From positions 34,147 through 98,146 of the forward strand of contig CAZIDP010000011.1 of NCBI GenBank assembly GCA_964537975.1: a DNA stretch of 64,000 nucleotides, read 5' to 3'. The notes under the pieces are model-generated. The model worked only from the letters and a program-made list of their open reading frames with translations. It was not told the DNA's origin and ran no database searches. Below are positions 44,514 through 53,582 of the stretch, piece by piece. How positions within the stretch are numbered: position 1 is the stretch's first letter; each line of letters opens with the position of its first letter. The stretch comes from SCBR16-9 sp964537975 (GTDB taxonomy: Bacteria; Hydrogenedentota; Hydrogenedentia; Hydrogenedentales; SCBR16-9). A program made the translations under genes and the position numbers.

Positions 44514-45287
44514 ATGGGCAACCATTCTGTGGATAACCATGCACCGGACAGCCATGTTTGCCGGATACGCCGCCTGCGTGTATCTGGGCAGTGTGTTTAT
44601 CATCATCCAACATCACCAGCGTCGGGCTTTACCCTGATAGAATTGATTTTGGCAGCAGCAGTGCTTGGTGTCGCTGTTACCATTTTTTTGTCGTTATTTT
44701 TTAGTAGTCTGCGTATTAGTGACACGTTACGCAATCGGACACTTGCGGCGAATCTGGGGGAATCCCGGATTGCGGCAATTGTGTCAGCTCCGGAACATTT
44801 TGAGTGGCGTATTGCTGCTCTTTTAGATGCACCAGAAGCTTCCTTGCTACCAGATGACTATGCTTTGGATGTAGTAGCTGGTGCAGACAATGATGACGAT
44901 GCCCATGGCAACACACAGGATAACGTACTCGCTGATCAGTCTGTATCTGAACTGCCAAATATCGCTTCACTTGATCGCCTCGAGCTTTTTCCTGTCGTAC
45001 CGAAAAATGTAGATATAGTTTATATTGACAGCAGCATATCTTGGTATGCGCCAACAACCCAACCTACCAATCCTGTAACTGCGCAACAACAGGAAGCATT
45101 GTTTGAGAAATTCAAGTGGCGGGCATACGCGGGTGCCCCACGCGAAAAAGAATCAAATGCTCCCAAAGCAAACTATCAATATCTCGAAGTAACAGTAGAA
45201 GTAACCTGGGAAGAGGCAGGCCGTTCTCAGCACCTGGTATACACTGGTGCAGTACCTTTGACGCGTGTTTTGAGGGCACTATCATGA
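44514..45287 (+). CDS. Prepilin-like pseudopilin (GspI/GspH-position)
   Basis: 257 residues with a strong AAGGAGG before the ATG. The prepilin peptidase site SG-FTLIELILAAAVLG occurs only at about residue 38, giving an unusually long leader (MGNHSVDN...). The hydrophobic helix continues to about 67, and the body (SRIAAIVSAPEHFEW) is otherwise unrecognised. First gene of a four-gene run with J-like, K-like and F-like components, so it is probably a minor pseudopilin of a type II secretion-like system. Overlaps the next gene by 4 nt (ATGA). Confidence 0.85.
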   Translation: MGNHSVDNHAPDSHVCRIRRLRVSGQCVYHHPTSPASGFTLIELILAAAVLGVAVTIFLSLFFSSLRISDTLRNRTLAANLGESRIAAIVSAPEHFEWRIAALLDAPEASLLPDDYALDVVAGADNDDDAHGNTQDNVLADQSVSELPNIASLDRLELFPVVPKNVDIVYIDSSISWYAPTTQPTNPVTAQQQEALFEKFKWRAYAGAPREKESNAPKANYQYLEVTVEVTWEEAGRSQHLVYTGAVPLTRVLRALS

Positions 45288-45967
45288 AGCTTGGACTTTG
45301 CAGACAAACCAGTGTCAGCACCTTATCATCTTACGGTTTTAGCCTGATGGAAGTTATCGTATCGATAGCCATCATGTCCATAATAAGTACCGTTGGTGTC
45401 AGCATGTTTATCAAAGTTACGGATGCCTGGCGCACGGCAAATTCAAGAACTGAGTTGTATCGCACGGGTGATCGCGTACTGGAGCAAATTCGGGACGATG
45501 TCAGCCGTATGGTTTCTTCAGACATGTCAGGTGTATCGGTCATCGGTTCAGCCCGATATTATGTTGAAGAAAACAGTGCTAGCCCTTTGTGGCGGCTACG
45601 CAGAGAAGATGACAAAATTACGCTTCCGGTGGAAGTACCTGTTGATGGGATTGGAAATACACGCCGATTTCTGGTGCATTATGAAATAGACCATGAAACG
45701 GTACCACCGGTATTGGTAAGGTATATGACACCATTTGGTGTGTACACACCCGACAATGAAGGAAGTATACTATTGGAAAGTGTGCTTTCTCTACGTATTG
45801 AATATCTTGAACAGGATGCTTCTCCCGATGACCGGAGCGCCTGGGTTACACAGTGGGATACAGCGCACAACCCACATGCCATTCGTGTCAGTCTGGTGAT
45901 GTCGAATCCACATCGCCTGGATGAACAGATAAGCCGTCAAGCAACGTATTATACGGCGGTGAGGTGA
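45284..45967 (+). CDS. GspJ-like minor pseudopilin
   Basis: 227 residues from the ATG at 45284, which overlaps the previous stop as ATGA; the frame is open from 45116 but that lies inside the preceding gene. Prepilin site YG-FSLMEVIVSIAIMSI at about residue 18. The following helix and DRVLEQIRDDVSRM, then YYVEENSASPLWRLRRED, fit the GspJ/PulJ layout of large minor pseudopilins. Inferred to cap or initiate the pseudopilus. Confidence 0.85.
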   Translation: MKLGLCRQTSVSTLSSYGFSLMEVIVSIAIMSIISTVGVSMFIKVTDAWRTANSRTELYRTGDRVLEQIRDDVSRMVSSDMSGVSVIGSARYYVEENSASPLWRLRREDDKITLPVEVPVDGIGNTRRFLVHYEIDHETVPPVLVRYMTPFGVYTPDNEGSILLESVLSLRIEYLEQDASPDDRSAWVTQWDTAHNPHAIRVSLVMSNPHRLDEQISRQATYYTAVR

Positions 45968-45974
45968 ATCAAAG

Positions 45975-47054
45975 ATGTCCTACTTTATACACACATTTTA
46001 TATCTTAATCTGTACTGGTTTTCACCATGCTGTACATAGTGTAGGCAATGTTTTCCACATCCGTCACAAGGGCTGTAACCTCCACAAACAAAACTGTGGT
46101 GCCGCGCTGATAATGGCCTTGTCGCTGTTGGGACTCTTTGTTGCATTGGGCACATTATATATCCGCCATATGACGTTGGAAATAGACCACAACAACATTC
46201 AGCAGCGCCAGCTGCGTGCCCGTTTGGTCGCAGAAAGTGGTTTTCATGCTGCTTTGGCTGATTTGACGCAAGCCTTGAATGAGGGGCAAGTACACCAGCG
46301 CCTCGGGAAGACATATACCTATGAATTCCCGGTGTATGAAGAAATTACACCGCTGAATTCTAGTTATCAGGGGCAAATTGAAACGAATCGACTAGCTGTG
46401 GCCGAAGTAACTGTACTGGATGAGAGCGGTAAGGTCAACATCAACCACGCCCCGGCAAGCGTGCTTCAAAGCCTGTTGAACATTGATGGTGAAACAGCAC
46501 GGGCTATTGTTGGCGGGTTACCTGGACGCCCAGGTGCAGATGAAAATGGTGCTTGGTATTTACGCCTGGACGATCTTGTTTCACGCGGCTACCTTTCCAG
46601 GGAAGATTTCAATTCCATAGACACTTCGCTGTTGACGACTTTTACGGTGATCAACCATGATCAACCAGTTGAATATCTGAATATAAATGCTGCACCTGTC
46701 GAAGTGTTGGCTGCGGTCTTTGCCTTGTCGCAAGAGGAGGCGGAAGCATTCGCAGTGAAACGCCCAATCACCGGTACCAATGCATTGTACACAGCTATTG
46801 AAAAGGACCCAGCAACATTCAATTACCGCCCGGATGTGAATGCCGAATCCATTGGATTACCCGAGGCATTAACATTAGATAGCAGATGTTTTCGCATCGT
46901 AGTGGAAGGCCGGTATGCTTTATTGGAGCCAACAGGCAGCGAAAAAGAATATCAGGTTTCTTACGGACAGGTTGAAGCTATTGTTTTGTTTAATCGGCAT
47001 GATGAAGATTATGTTGTTCTGTATTGGAATACCCATCGGGATCGTTCCACGTAA
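45975..47054 (+). CDS. GspK-like type II secretion minor pseudopilin
   Basis: 359 residues with GAGGTGA upstream of the ATG. The N-terminal 40 residues are unusual, then a hydrophobic segment CGAALIMALSLLGLFVALGT starts near 42. GspK-type features are ARLVAESGFHAALADLTQAL, the SGKVNINHAPASVLQSLLNI helix-hairpin-helix-like segment and LNINAAPVEVLAAV. GspK caps the pseudopilus tip with GspI and GspJ in known systems. The K protein normally lacks the E5 glutamate of the pilin motif, and none is seen here either. Confidence 0.88.
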   Translation: MSYFIHTFYILICTGFHHAVHSVGNVFHIRHKGCNLHKQNCGAALIMALSLLGLFVALGTLYIRHMTLEIDHNNIQQRQLRARLVAESGFHAALADLTQALNEGQVHQRLGKTYTYEFPVYEEITPLNSSYQGQIETNRLAVAEVTVLDESGKVNINHAPASVLQSLLNIDGETARAIVGGLPGRPGADENGAWYLRLDDLVSRGYLSREDFNSIDTSLLTTFTVINHDQPVEYLNINAAPVEVLAAVFALSQEEAEAFAVKRPITGTNALYTAIEKDPATFNYRPDVNAESIGLPEALTLDSRCFRIVVEGRYALLEPTGSEKEYQVSYGQVEAIVLFNRHDEDYVVLYWNTHRDRST

Positions 47055-47158
47055 AGAGCGGTTCTGACTTAATTGTAAAGAGGTTGGTGCTCAACACGTT
47101 ATATTTAAAATTATTGTGTTGACTAAAATACTAGCGCACTGAAGGAGGAAAGTACCTC

Positions 47159-48373
47159 ATGGCCAATAACGCCGAATCAACAGGGGGAGTAAAACGACGC
47201 CCCACACGCAGCACCAAAAAGAAAACGACGGTGGTCACCGTTGCAGATACCCCGGAAGAAGACATCATCTTTCATGGAAGCGAAACTGTGCAGAATGAAG
47301 GGGGGATGTTCAGCAGAGGAAGAGTCCGTCATGCAGAGATAACAATATTTTTACGTCAACTCATCATGCTGTTGGAAGCAGGCACACCTATATTGCGCTC
47401 CCTACGCACCTTGTCTGCGCGCGGTAAAAGTCCGGCCTTACGAGGGTTGGTATCCGACATCACTCAATATGTTGAAGCCGGTAACCCATTGTGGCAAGCA
47501 TTTGATCGGCATCCACGCTATTTTGACTCCATATTCGTCAATCTGATCAAGGCAAGTGAAGCCAGTGGTACACTCGTTGTCGTTTTACGTCGTATGATTG
47601 AATTTCGCGAAAAACGAGAACTCATGGAAAAGCGTATCCGAGGCGCAATGATTTATCCGGTCATACTAATTGCTGCGTGTCTTGGTGTACTCATGCTGCT
47701 CACCCATTTCGTGGTTCCCCAATTTAAGTCCATGTTTGAAAGCGCCGACCTCGCTCTCCCCAAAGTGACCGAGTACTTCTTTTATGGATCAGACATCGTG
47801 GCCGTATGGTGGTGGGTGCCCCTGGCGTTATTAATATTATTGGTGGTGCTGTACAAGGTGTGGTACCGGCGCAACCCGCTTCGCCGACTGCGTGCTGACC
47901 GCATTAAGATTAAGATACCTATTGCCGGTTCTATCGTACATAAAAATGCCCTTGTCGAACTTACCCGCACGCTAGCTTTGTTATTGCGTAGTGGTTTGTC
48001 CATGATGGCCAGCCTCGACCTGGCTCGTAACGCAATTCATAATCGTGCCGTAGCGCAAAGCTTGCAGGATGTACGGAATTCTGTAGAACAGGGTGGCGGA
48101 CTGGAAGAACCATTGCGCGCCAATGAAGATGTAATCCCCGCAGTGGTAACCGACATGCTGGTCACCGGTGAAGAATCAGGCCGGGTAGACCAGGTGTGCG
48201 ACCAAATCGCGAATGTGTATGAAGAAGAAGTTGAAATTTCCCTGAATACACTGGGCGAAACATTGCAACCGGTAATCACCATCTTTATAGCGATCATTGT
48301 TATCGCATTGTTCATCGCACTTTTTGTGCCACTAATCAGCATGATAGACCAGATCGCGGGTGCGGGGATGTAA
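47159..48373 (+). CDS. gspF: Type II secretion/type IV pilus inner-membrane protein GspF
   Basis: 404 residues with GAAGGAGGAAAG before the ATG. A basic low-complexity N-terminus (KRRPTRSTKKKTT) precedes the first T2SSF domain: LRQLIMLLEAGTPILRSLRT, FVNLIKASEASGTLVVVLRR. Membrane segments follow at about 162-185, 215-240 and 370-395. The second T2SSF domain has VELTRTLALLLRSGLSMMAS and DMLVTGEESGRVDQVCDQIA. GspF/PilC anchors the assembly ATPase at the membrane. GspE, GspD and GspG are not in the window. Confidence 0.94.
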   Translation: MANNAESTGGVKRRPTRSTKKKTTVVTVADTPEEDIIFHGSETVQNEGGMFSRGRVRHAEITIFLRQLIMLLEAGTPILRSLRTLSARGKSPALRGLVSDITQYVEAGNPLWQAFDRHPRYFDSIFVNLIKASEASGTLVVVLRRMIEFREKRELMEKRIRGAMIYPVILIAACLGVLMLLTHFVVPQFKSMFESADLALPKVTEYFFYGSDIVAVWWWVPLALLILLVVLYKVWYRRNPLRRLRADRIKIKIPIAGSIVHKNALVELTRTLALLLRSGLSMMASLDLARNAIHNRAVAQSLQDVRNSVEQGGGLEEPLRANEDVIPAVVTDMLVTGEESGRVDQVCDQIANVYEEEVEISLNTLGETLQPVITIFIAIIVIALFIALFVPLISMIDQIAGAGM

Positions 48374-48439
48374 CATGATTTGATTTCGAGACGGCAAGAT
48401 TTGGCTCGGAAATTATAGGTTATACAGGTTATTTATTGG

Positions 48440-48479
48440 CTCCTGACAGGTGAAGTAATATCGCCAGTCAGGAGTTTTT
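48440..48479 (+). terminator. Rho-independent terminator after gspF
   Basis: CTCCTGAC (48440-48447) pairs with GTCAGGAG (48467-48474), followed by TTTTT. It abuts the stop codon of the convergent thiE gene. Confidence 0.85.
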
Positions 48480-49136
48480 CTATGCGGACTGGTAGCTCAG
48501 TATTTTATCGCGAAGTTGCCGTGCTGCCTGCTGGACGTCTTCCGCAGCAGTAACCGCTGTAACCACAGCGATATGCCGCGCACCATGCTGCAATACTTCA
48601 TCGATATTGCTTTCTTTGATGCCCCCCATGCAGGTGAATGGAACGCTAAGGTGTGGCGTAATGGTGTCGATCATAGCCGGTCCGACCGTTCCAGTAGCTA
48701 CTGTCTTGGTTTGGGTACTGAATATCGGGCCGATGTTGACATAACTCGCCCCGGTAGACTGTGCTGTCAGTGCTTCCTCCAGATTGTGGGTTGAGGCTCC
48801 AATTATTAATTCCGGCGCAATTCGCAGGGCTGCTTTCAGGGGCATGTCACTGGTTCCCAGATGCACGCCATCGGCACCAATTGCCAGCGCAATATCAACT
48901 CTGTCATCAACAATAAGCAGAGCACCTGCGTTTCTGGTACGCTCGCGAAACGCGCAACCCAAGGCATAGCATTGCCCGTCTTCCATCTCCTTCTCGCGGA
49001 ACTGTATAAGGCGCACGCCTGCGCTCAGACAGGCATCCAGAATATCAAGCGGAGAACGGCCATAGCAATACAACCCAGTGATAACGACATACAAGTCCGT
49101 TTTATCGAATGCTTCCATTCGTTGTGAAAGTGACAT
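48480..49136 (-). CDS. thiE: Thiamine phosphate synthase
   Basis: 218 residues from the ATG at 49136, which shares one base with the thiS stop (TGATG). TIM barrel with LIQFREKEM, LLIVDDRVDIALAIGADGVH, LGTSDMPLKAALRI, ASTHNLEEAL, YVNIGPIFSTQTK and CMGGIKESNI. Couples HMP-PP with thiazole phosphate to make thiamine phosphate. The RxK and DDRxD motifs expected for ThiE are present. Confidence 0.94.
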   Translation of the reverse strand: MSLSQRMEAFDKTDLYVVITGLYCYGRSPLDILDACLSAGVRLIQFREKEMEDGQCYALGCAFRERTRNAGALLIVDDRVDIALAIGADGVHLGTSDMPLKAALRIAPELIIGASTHNLEEALTAQSTGASYVNIGPIFSTQTKTVATGTVGPAMIDTITPHLSVPFTCMGGIKESNIDEVLQHGARHIAVVTAVTAAEDVQQAARQLRDKILSYQSA

Positions 49137-49336
49137 CAACCACCTCCGACAAACTGAATGAGCTCCAGATTATCCCCTTCGGTCAGCAGTACTTCCTGAT
49201 ATGTTTTGCGCTCTAGAATATTGCTATTCACCTGGGCTACCACCGCCTTGGGATTCAGTCCCAGACTTTCTATGATGTCATGCAAGGATTGGTCCGGGCT
49301 GACATCTTTGGCTTCTCCATTTATAATAATTTGCAT
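49136..49336 (-). CDS. thiS: Sulfur carrier protein ThiS
   Basis: 66 residues, beta-grasp fold: MQIIINGEAKDVS, ALDDIIESLGL-like LHDIIESLGL, VAQVNSNILERKTYQEV and a C-terminal ...QFVGGG ending, i.e. the Gly-Gly that becomes a thiocarboxylate. Provides sulfur for the thiazole ring. thiG, thiF and thiH are not here. Confidence 0.93.
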   Translation of the reverse strand: MQIIINGEAKDVSPDQSLHDIIESLGLNPKAVVAQVNSNILERKTYQEVLLTEGDNLELIQFVGGG

Positions 49337-49378
49337 AGCTACATTTCTCCTGTCTTTGTCGCCACCTTCACCAAGTAA

Positions 49379-49406
49379 CGCCAGGGCAAGACTGGCTGCC
49401 CTGACG
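49379..49406. terminator. Hairpin between the oxidoreductase gene and thiS
   Basis: CGCCAGGGC (49379-49387) pairs with GCCCTGACG (49398-49406) with one mismatch. No T-run follows on the minus strand, so termination is uncertain. The 120-nt gap has no room or motifs for a TPP riboswitch. Confidence 0.4.
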
Positions 49407-49458
49407 AATTGGTTCGGAATAATTATTTAAGACGATTTAAAATCAAGTACTACAGCAC

Positions 49459-50748
49459 TCAAGCCAGATAGCGGTCCAGCAAACCTTTCCATTCACCGCG
49501 ATACTCGCGACCTGCCATGCGGGCGGCTTCTTCATCACCCAATATCAGCTCTGTCTCCGGATCAAAGGCAACACGGCGCTTCAACCCCACACAGATATTA
49601 CCCAAGTGGCACATCACCGAGGTTTTAAGTCCTTCTTCAAGCGAAGTCCCCGGCACGGTTTCCTCGCCGCGAATACAAGCTGCGAAATTTTTGGCATGCT
49701 CAATTTCCATATTGTCTATGGAGTCATGACGTACTGGGTCCCCGGTTCGTGGATAATGCGTCCAGCCTGCACGGGTAATCACCAACGAGCCATCATCACC
49801 GCTGACTTCTGTGGCCGCTCGCTCATTTTGAATGGAGTAACTTGTCCAGAGACGCTGTTCCCACAAGGCAGTTATGCCAGGGTACTCATATAAAACCGTC
49901 TGGGTATCCGGTGTTTCCTTGATGTCATCAATCACATAGGTGCCCCCCAGTCCCATGGCTGCGGTCGGCAATCCGAGGTCCAGGAACCAGCGGGAAATAT
50001 CGAGCCAGTGCGCACCCCAATTACCCATCTCCCCGGTGCCATAATCTTTGACCCAGTGCCAGTCATAATGACAACGATGTTGATTATAGGGATGATAGGG
50101 TGCCGGTCCAACCCAAAGATCATAATCCATCGTTTCCGGTGGATCGGAATCCGGTACTCTGGGTAATGCGCCCCGGGTATGAGTAATCCAGGCGCGGGTA
50201 AAGCCGATCTTGCCCAAGCCACCGCTCTGGATAAACTCTTTCGCCTGTTTGAAATGGCCGCTGCTCCGTTGCTGGGTGCCGACTATCACCACGAGCTCTG
50301 GATGTTGTCTGGAGGCAGCCAGCATGGCCTTGCCGTCATTAATATTGTACGACGCCGGTTTTTCCAGATAGACATGTTTCCCTGCTTCCAGGGCCAGAAT
50401 GGTAATGGCTGCGTGCCAGAAGTCCGGGGTCGCATTGACGACTGCGTCCACTTCTTTATCTTCCAGCAATTCCCTGAAATCCTGATAGATGCGAGGCGCG
50501 CCATGCGGTTGTTCACCCACACGGGGCACCGCGGCTTCTGCCATTGCCAGGTCACAATCAGCCAGTGCCACAATCTCGAATTCACCACAATCTGTCATCA
50601 CCTTGCCGACCTGGTGGCCCCGGTTTCTGCATCCAATGATGCCTACCCGAATTTTGTCTTTGGCCTGGGCACCTGCGGTTCCTGCCATGGCCATTGTGGC
50701 CACTGCGGCGGAACTTTTCATGAATGTTCTACGATCAACATTTAACAT
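49459..50748 (-). CDS. Tat-exported Gfo/Idh/MocA family oxidoreductase
   Basis: 429 residues from the ATG at 50748, with GGAG upstream. The N-terminus carries a twin-arginine signal DRRTFMKSSAAVATMAMAGTA. A Rossmann fold follows with KIRVGIIGCRNRGHQVGKVM and the family motif GKHVYLEKPASYN (EKP). The substrate-binding half contains DYDLWVGPAPYHPYNQHRCH and MGNWGAHWLDISRWFLDLG. Probably an NAD(P)-dependent sugar-derivative dehydrogenase or a periplasmic relative of glucose-fructose oxidoreductase. Such Tat-borne members are abundant in Planctomycetes, Lentisphaerae and Hydrogenedentes. Next to an isomerase and an enolase-superfamily gene. Confidence 0.92.
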   Translation of the reverse strand: MLNVDRRTFMKSSAAVATMAMAGTAGAQAKDKIRVGIIGCRNRGHQVGKVMTDCGEFEIVALADCDLAMAEAAVPRVGEQPHGAPRIYQDFRELLEDKEVDAVVNATPDFWHAAITILALEAGKHVYLEKPASYNINDGKAMLAASRQHPELVVIVGTQQRSSGHFKQAKEFIQSGGLGKIGFTRAWITHTRGALPRVPDSDPPETMDYDLWVGPAPYHPYNQHRCHYDWHWVKDYGTGEMGNWGAHWLDISRWFLDLGLPTAAMGLGGTYVIDDIKETPDTQTVLYEYPGITALWEQRLWTSYSIQNERAATEVSGDDGSLVITRAGWTHYPRTGDPVRHDSIDNMEIEHAKNFAACIRGEETVPGTSLEEGLKTSVMCHLGNICVGLKRRVAFDPETELILGDEEAARMAGREYRGEWKGLLDRYLA

Positions 50749-50956
50749 TCCAATATCTCCAATTGTGATAGGCACACTTTACACCTATCAAAAATAATAC
50801 CCCCCCTGGCAACAACGTAGTTGTCAGTTCTATTTTATACCAAATAACTTTGGAGGTCTATAGTACTTTGTATAGCATGTTATCAATTTAAATGGCAACA
50901 TCCTGCTGACTTGAATTCAAATTTTCAGGAATTTAAGGTTCTATGCCATAAGATTT

Positions 50957-51763
50957 TTACGTTTCACCCAATGCATACATCCGGTGCTGCCAGGCAGCCG
51001 CCAGAAAGTCCGAGGCAGACAGGGCACGGTTTGCTGCGGTGACTTCCAGCATATGAATTCCAGTAAACGTGGTATCTTTCAGGACAACGGGTATCTGTTC
51101 AAAGGGAATGCAACCCGTACCTGGAATCCAGTGCCGGTCCAGAATACCGTCGGTGTCGGACAGGTGGGTCACCAGCAAACGGTGACTCCAATCCCGAAGC
51201 AGGCGAAATGGCTCTGGGCTGTGCAGCCAGTCATGCGAGATATCATAGCACAGACCCAGCGCAGATGAATCGAACTGGTTGAAAAGAAAGTCGAGATATT
51301 CCGGGCAACGCGTGTTTTCCAGGGCCAATAGAACACCAGCTTTTTCAGCATGTAGAAGCAGGATACCGAAGCTTTCCAGCCCAGCCTGCCAGGGATTTTG
51401 TGATACAGGACCATTCCCTTGCACTACATGCATGACCAGCTTCGGCACTTCATGGTACGCACATGCCGTTATCCATTCCAGATGCTGTTGCACCGCCGCG
51501 TCACGCAGGGATATTTCTTCGCTCCAAAGATCATTCACACCACGGTAGGGGACATGGATATTGTCCAAGTGGAGCCCGGCCTCCCGTACCAGGGCCGGAG
51601 CCAGATGACGTAGACGACGCCGTACCGGATCACGCTCTTCCCACCAGATGGAGGTCGATGTGAAGCCAGACTCTCGGATTAGTTTCATGCGTTCACGAAA
51701 CGGTAACGGGATTCCAAACCAGGCAAAGATACCCATGTTTTCATGTTGTGCTATGTGCGTCAT
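50957..51763 (-). CDS. Sugar phosphate isomerase/epimerase (AP endonuclease 2-like TIM barrel)
   Basis: 268 residues. TIM-barrel features of the xylose-isomerase-like family: RMKLIRESGFTSTSIWWEER, LHLDNIHVPYRGVNDLW, KLVMHVVQGN, VLLALENTRCPEYLDFLF, ALGLCYDISHDWLHSPEPF and LLVTHLSDTDGILDRHWIPG with likely metal ligands E, D, H and H. The substrate is unknown. It lies 32 nt after the enolase-superfamily gene and runs in the same direction, so the two probably act in one pathway on a sugar or sugar acid. Confidence 0.88.
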   Translation of the reverse strand: MTHIAQHENMGIFAWFGIPLPFRERMKLIRESGFTSTSIWWEERDPVRRRLRHLAPALVREAGLHLDNIHVPYRGVNDLWSEEISLRDAAVQQHLEWITACAYHEVPKLVMHVVQGNGPVSQNPWQAGLESFGILLLHAEKAGVLLALENTRCPEYLDFLFNQFDSSALGLCYDISHDWLHSPEPFRLLRDWSHRLLVTHLSDTDGILDRHWIPGTGCIPFEQIPVVLKDTTFTGIHMLEVTAANRALSASDFLAAAWQHRMYALGET

Positions 51764-51795
51764 CCAGATACAAGCGATTGGCAGGTCGCCCGAGG

Positions 51796-53199
51796 TTATA
51801 TATTGAAGTTAAATTCTGGTTCCGGGAGTTGACGGGCAATTTTGTCTACCTGGTATCCAAAACCTGGCCCATACAAACTGCTCAGATTAAGCACACCATC
51901 GCGTCGTTCATACAGACCGGGATGTACCACAGCCTCCGGGCGACTCGCCTCCGGGTAAAACTGCATGGCATTGCTTTCGACCCCCATGATGGTGTCCGCA
52001 TGCGCGCCAAGCAGCACATGTGGAATCTGTGCGAGCATGGGGTTGGTCAGATCCTGCACCATGATTGTCATGCCATGTTCTTTAGCCCAGGCTTGTGAAA
52101 GTAGGGCACCAGTCTGTGTTTTGCAGGTCTTCAGCGCAACACCAGTCCAACCCAGCGAACGTCCGATTCGTACCAGTCTCCAGTCGTGCGCGCTTTCATC
52201 CATGAACAGCGGCTTGCGTGCAGAAACACTGTGAACATCAATGGGATGCTTCTGAATGTCATAAGGAAAGGGCTGTTCCACATACAAAATACGCTGATAT
52301 ACTGCCGGGTGGTCCCGCAAAAAGCGGTCCAGAATATCATTCACATAATCTGGATTGGTCACCGTACAATTGAAATCCGTGGTAAGCCAGTCCACACCTT
52401 CTTCTTCGGCCACTTGTCCAACACGCAGCAGTCGTGCCCGGTCCCATTCGGAGTTGTTGCCTTGCAGCTTCACCTTCAAGCACTTGAGCCCATCGCGCCG
52501 AATCCAGTCCCGCAAAAACACCGGATAGCCGTCATCCGGCACTTCACCATCTTGATCTGCCACGTCAATCCAGTCTTTTCCACCTACCAGATGCCAGACC
52601 GGCAAGGTCTGCGGCAGTTTTTTATTTAAATAATTTTCCGGGTATATACCCTTGAAGCGGTGTGTCTTCTCATCATGTCCTTCCAGATAACTGGACAAAT
52701 CATAATTCATAAATTGTGAATTGTACGTCGCGTACGCTGGTATGCCGAGCAATTGGCCATATGCATCATGCAAGGCAATATCAAACGGTGAGCAGACCAC
52801 CAGTGCGGCTAAGCCAGGCAGACTTACCGGCACCTGGGTAGCGTTGAATTCATAACGCAATTCCGACAGGCGACCTTCAATAAAGGCATGACCAATTTCA
52901 AAAGAGTGCCCACTCACACCAAAATCAGCCCAGGCCTTTGCCAGCTTATGCGCAAAAGCTTTCATCGCGTTGTGTCGAACTTCATAGGGTATATCTTCCG
53001 GCCAGACCCATTGCACACTCAGGGGCGTTTCTCCCCAGCCGATGGCAGAATCACCTTTACTGTTTTCCACACGTACCGCCACCCGGGCACAGGTGACCGA
53101 AGTCAGTGTTTCCATTCCAAATTTCAAGGGAACGCGTGTCTCAACCGGAATAAAGTAGAGCGCAACCCCTTTGACGCGAATATCGGTACTATGTGGCAA
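51796..53199 (-). CDS. Mandelate racemase/muconate lactonizing enzyme-like protein (enolase superfamily)
   Basis: 467 residues from a TTG at 53199, chosen because GGGAGG is seven nt upstream and family similarity begins just after it. Catalytic pattern: K242-V-K244 (KxK), D275-x-N277, E308 in YVEQPF, D334-E335 in MDESAHDW, and K357/K360 in ALKTCKTQTG. The KxK plus KxxK layout matches the muconate-lactonizing/dipeptide-epimerase side of the superfamily, but the length exceeds the usual 370 because of insertions around 100-210. The substrate is unresolved; the neighbouring isomerase and oxidoreductase suggest carbohydrate-acid turnover. Confidence 0.88.
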   Translation of the reverse strand: MPHSTDIRVKGVALYFIPVETRVPLKFGMETLTSVTCARVAVRVENSKGDSAIGWGETPLSVQWVWPEDIPYEVRHNAMKAFAHKLAKAWADFGVSGHSFEIGHAFIEGRLSELRYEFNATQVPVSLPGLAALVVCSPFDIALHDAYGQLLGIPAYATYNSQFMNYDLSSYLEGHDEKTHRFKGIYPENYLNKKLPQTLPVWHLVGGKDWIDVADQDGEVPDDGYPVFLRDWIRRDGLKCLKVKLQGNNSEWDRARLLRVGQVAEEEGVDWLTTDFNCTVTNPDYVNDILDRFLRDHPAVYQRILYVEQPFPYDIQKHPIDVHSVSARKPLFMDESAHDWRLVRIGRSLGWTGVALKTCKTQTGALLSQAWAKEHGMTIMVQDLTNPMLAQIPHVLLGAHADTIMGVESNAMQFYPEASRPEAVVHPGLYERRDGVLNLSSLYGPGFGYQVDKIARQLPEPEFNFNI

Positions 53200-53582
53200 A
53201 ATACAACCTCCCGCACAACTATAGAATACGAATTGAATTGTCCTGATCAAGACGCAAGCATCGTATAATTTATCCTTATGCTACCAAGCATAGGATACGT
53301 ATGCAATAATTCCTTAAAATGATCTAACTTGTTACACTTAATTATATATATATTCACAGCTAAAATAATGAAATTCTGTTCAGCATACAAGCAACATGCT
53401 ATACTGATCGTTTCACGCGGTTGTGTCAAAACGTTATGATTGTTTGCGCCAATTACAGATCACTTTTACTTCTACCATCAAGAATTTCTTGCTGGACTTT
53501 CTTATTTTAATGCACAAGCAATGTAATTATAATAGTTATTAAATTTTCTATATATCAGCCATTGTATACAGGATTTACTCAG

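Noticed and set aside
49337..49458. TPP riboswitch before thiS-thiE
   Set aside because: Only about 120 nt, occupied by a simple hairpin; the conserved CUGAGA and related THI-box segments are not seen.
52186..52629. 147-codon plus-strand ORF
   Set aside because: Antisense to the enolase-superfamily gene, with no start signal or motif.
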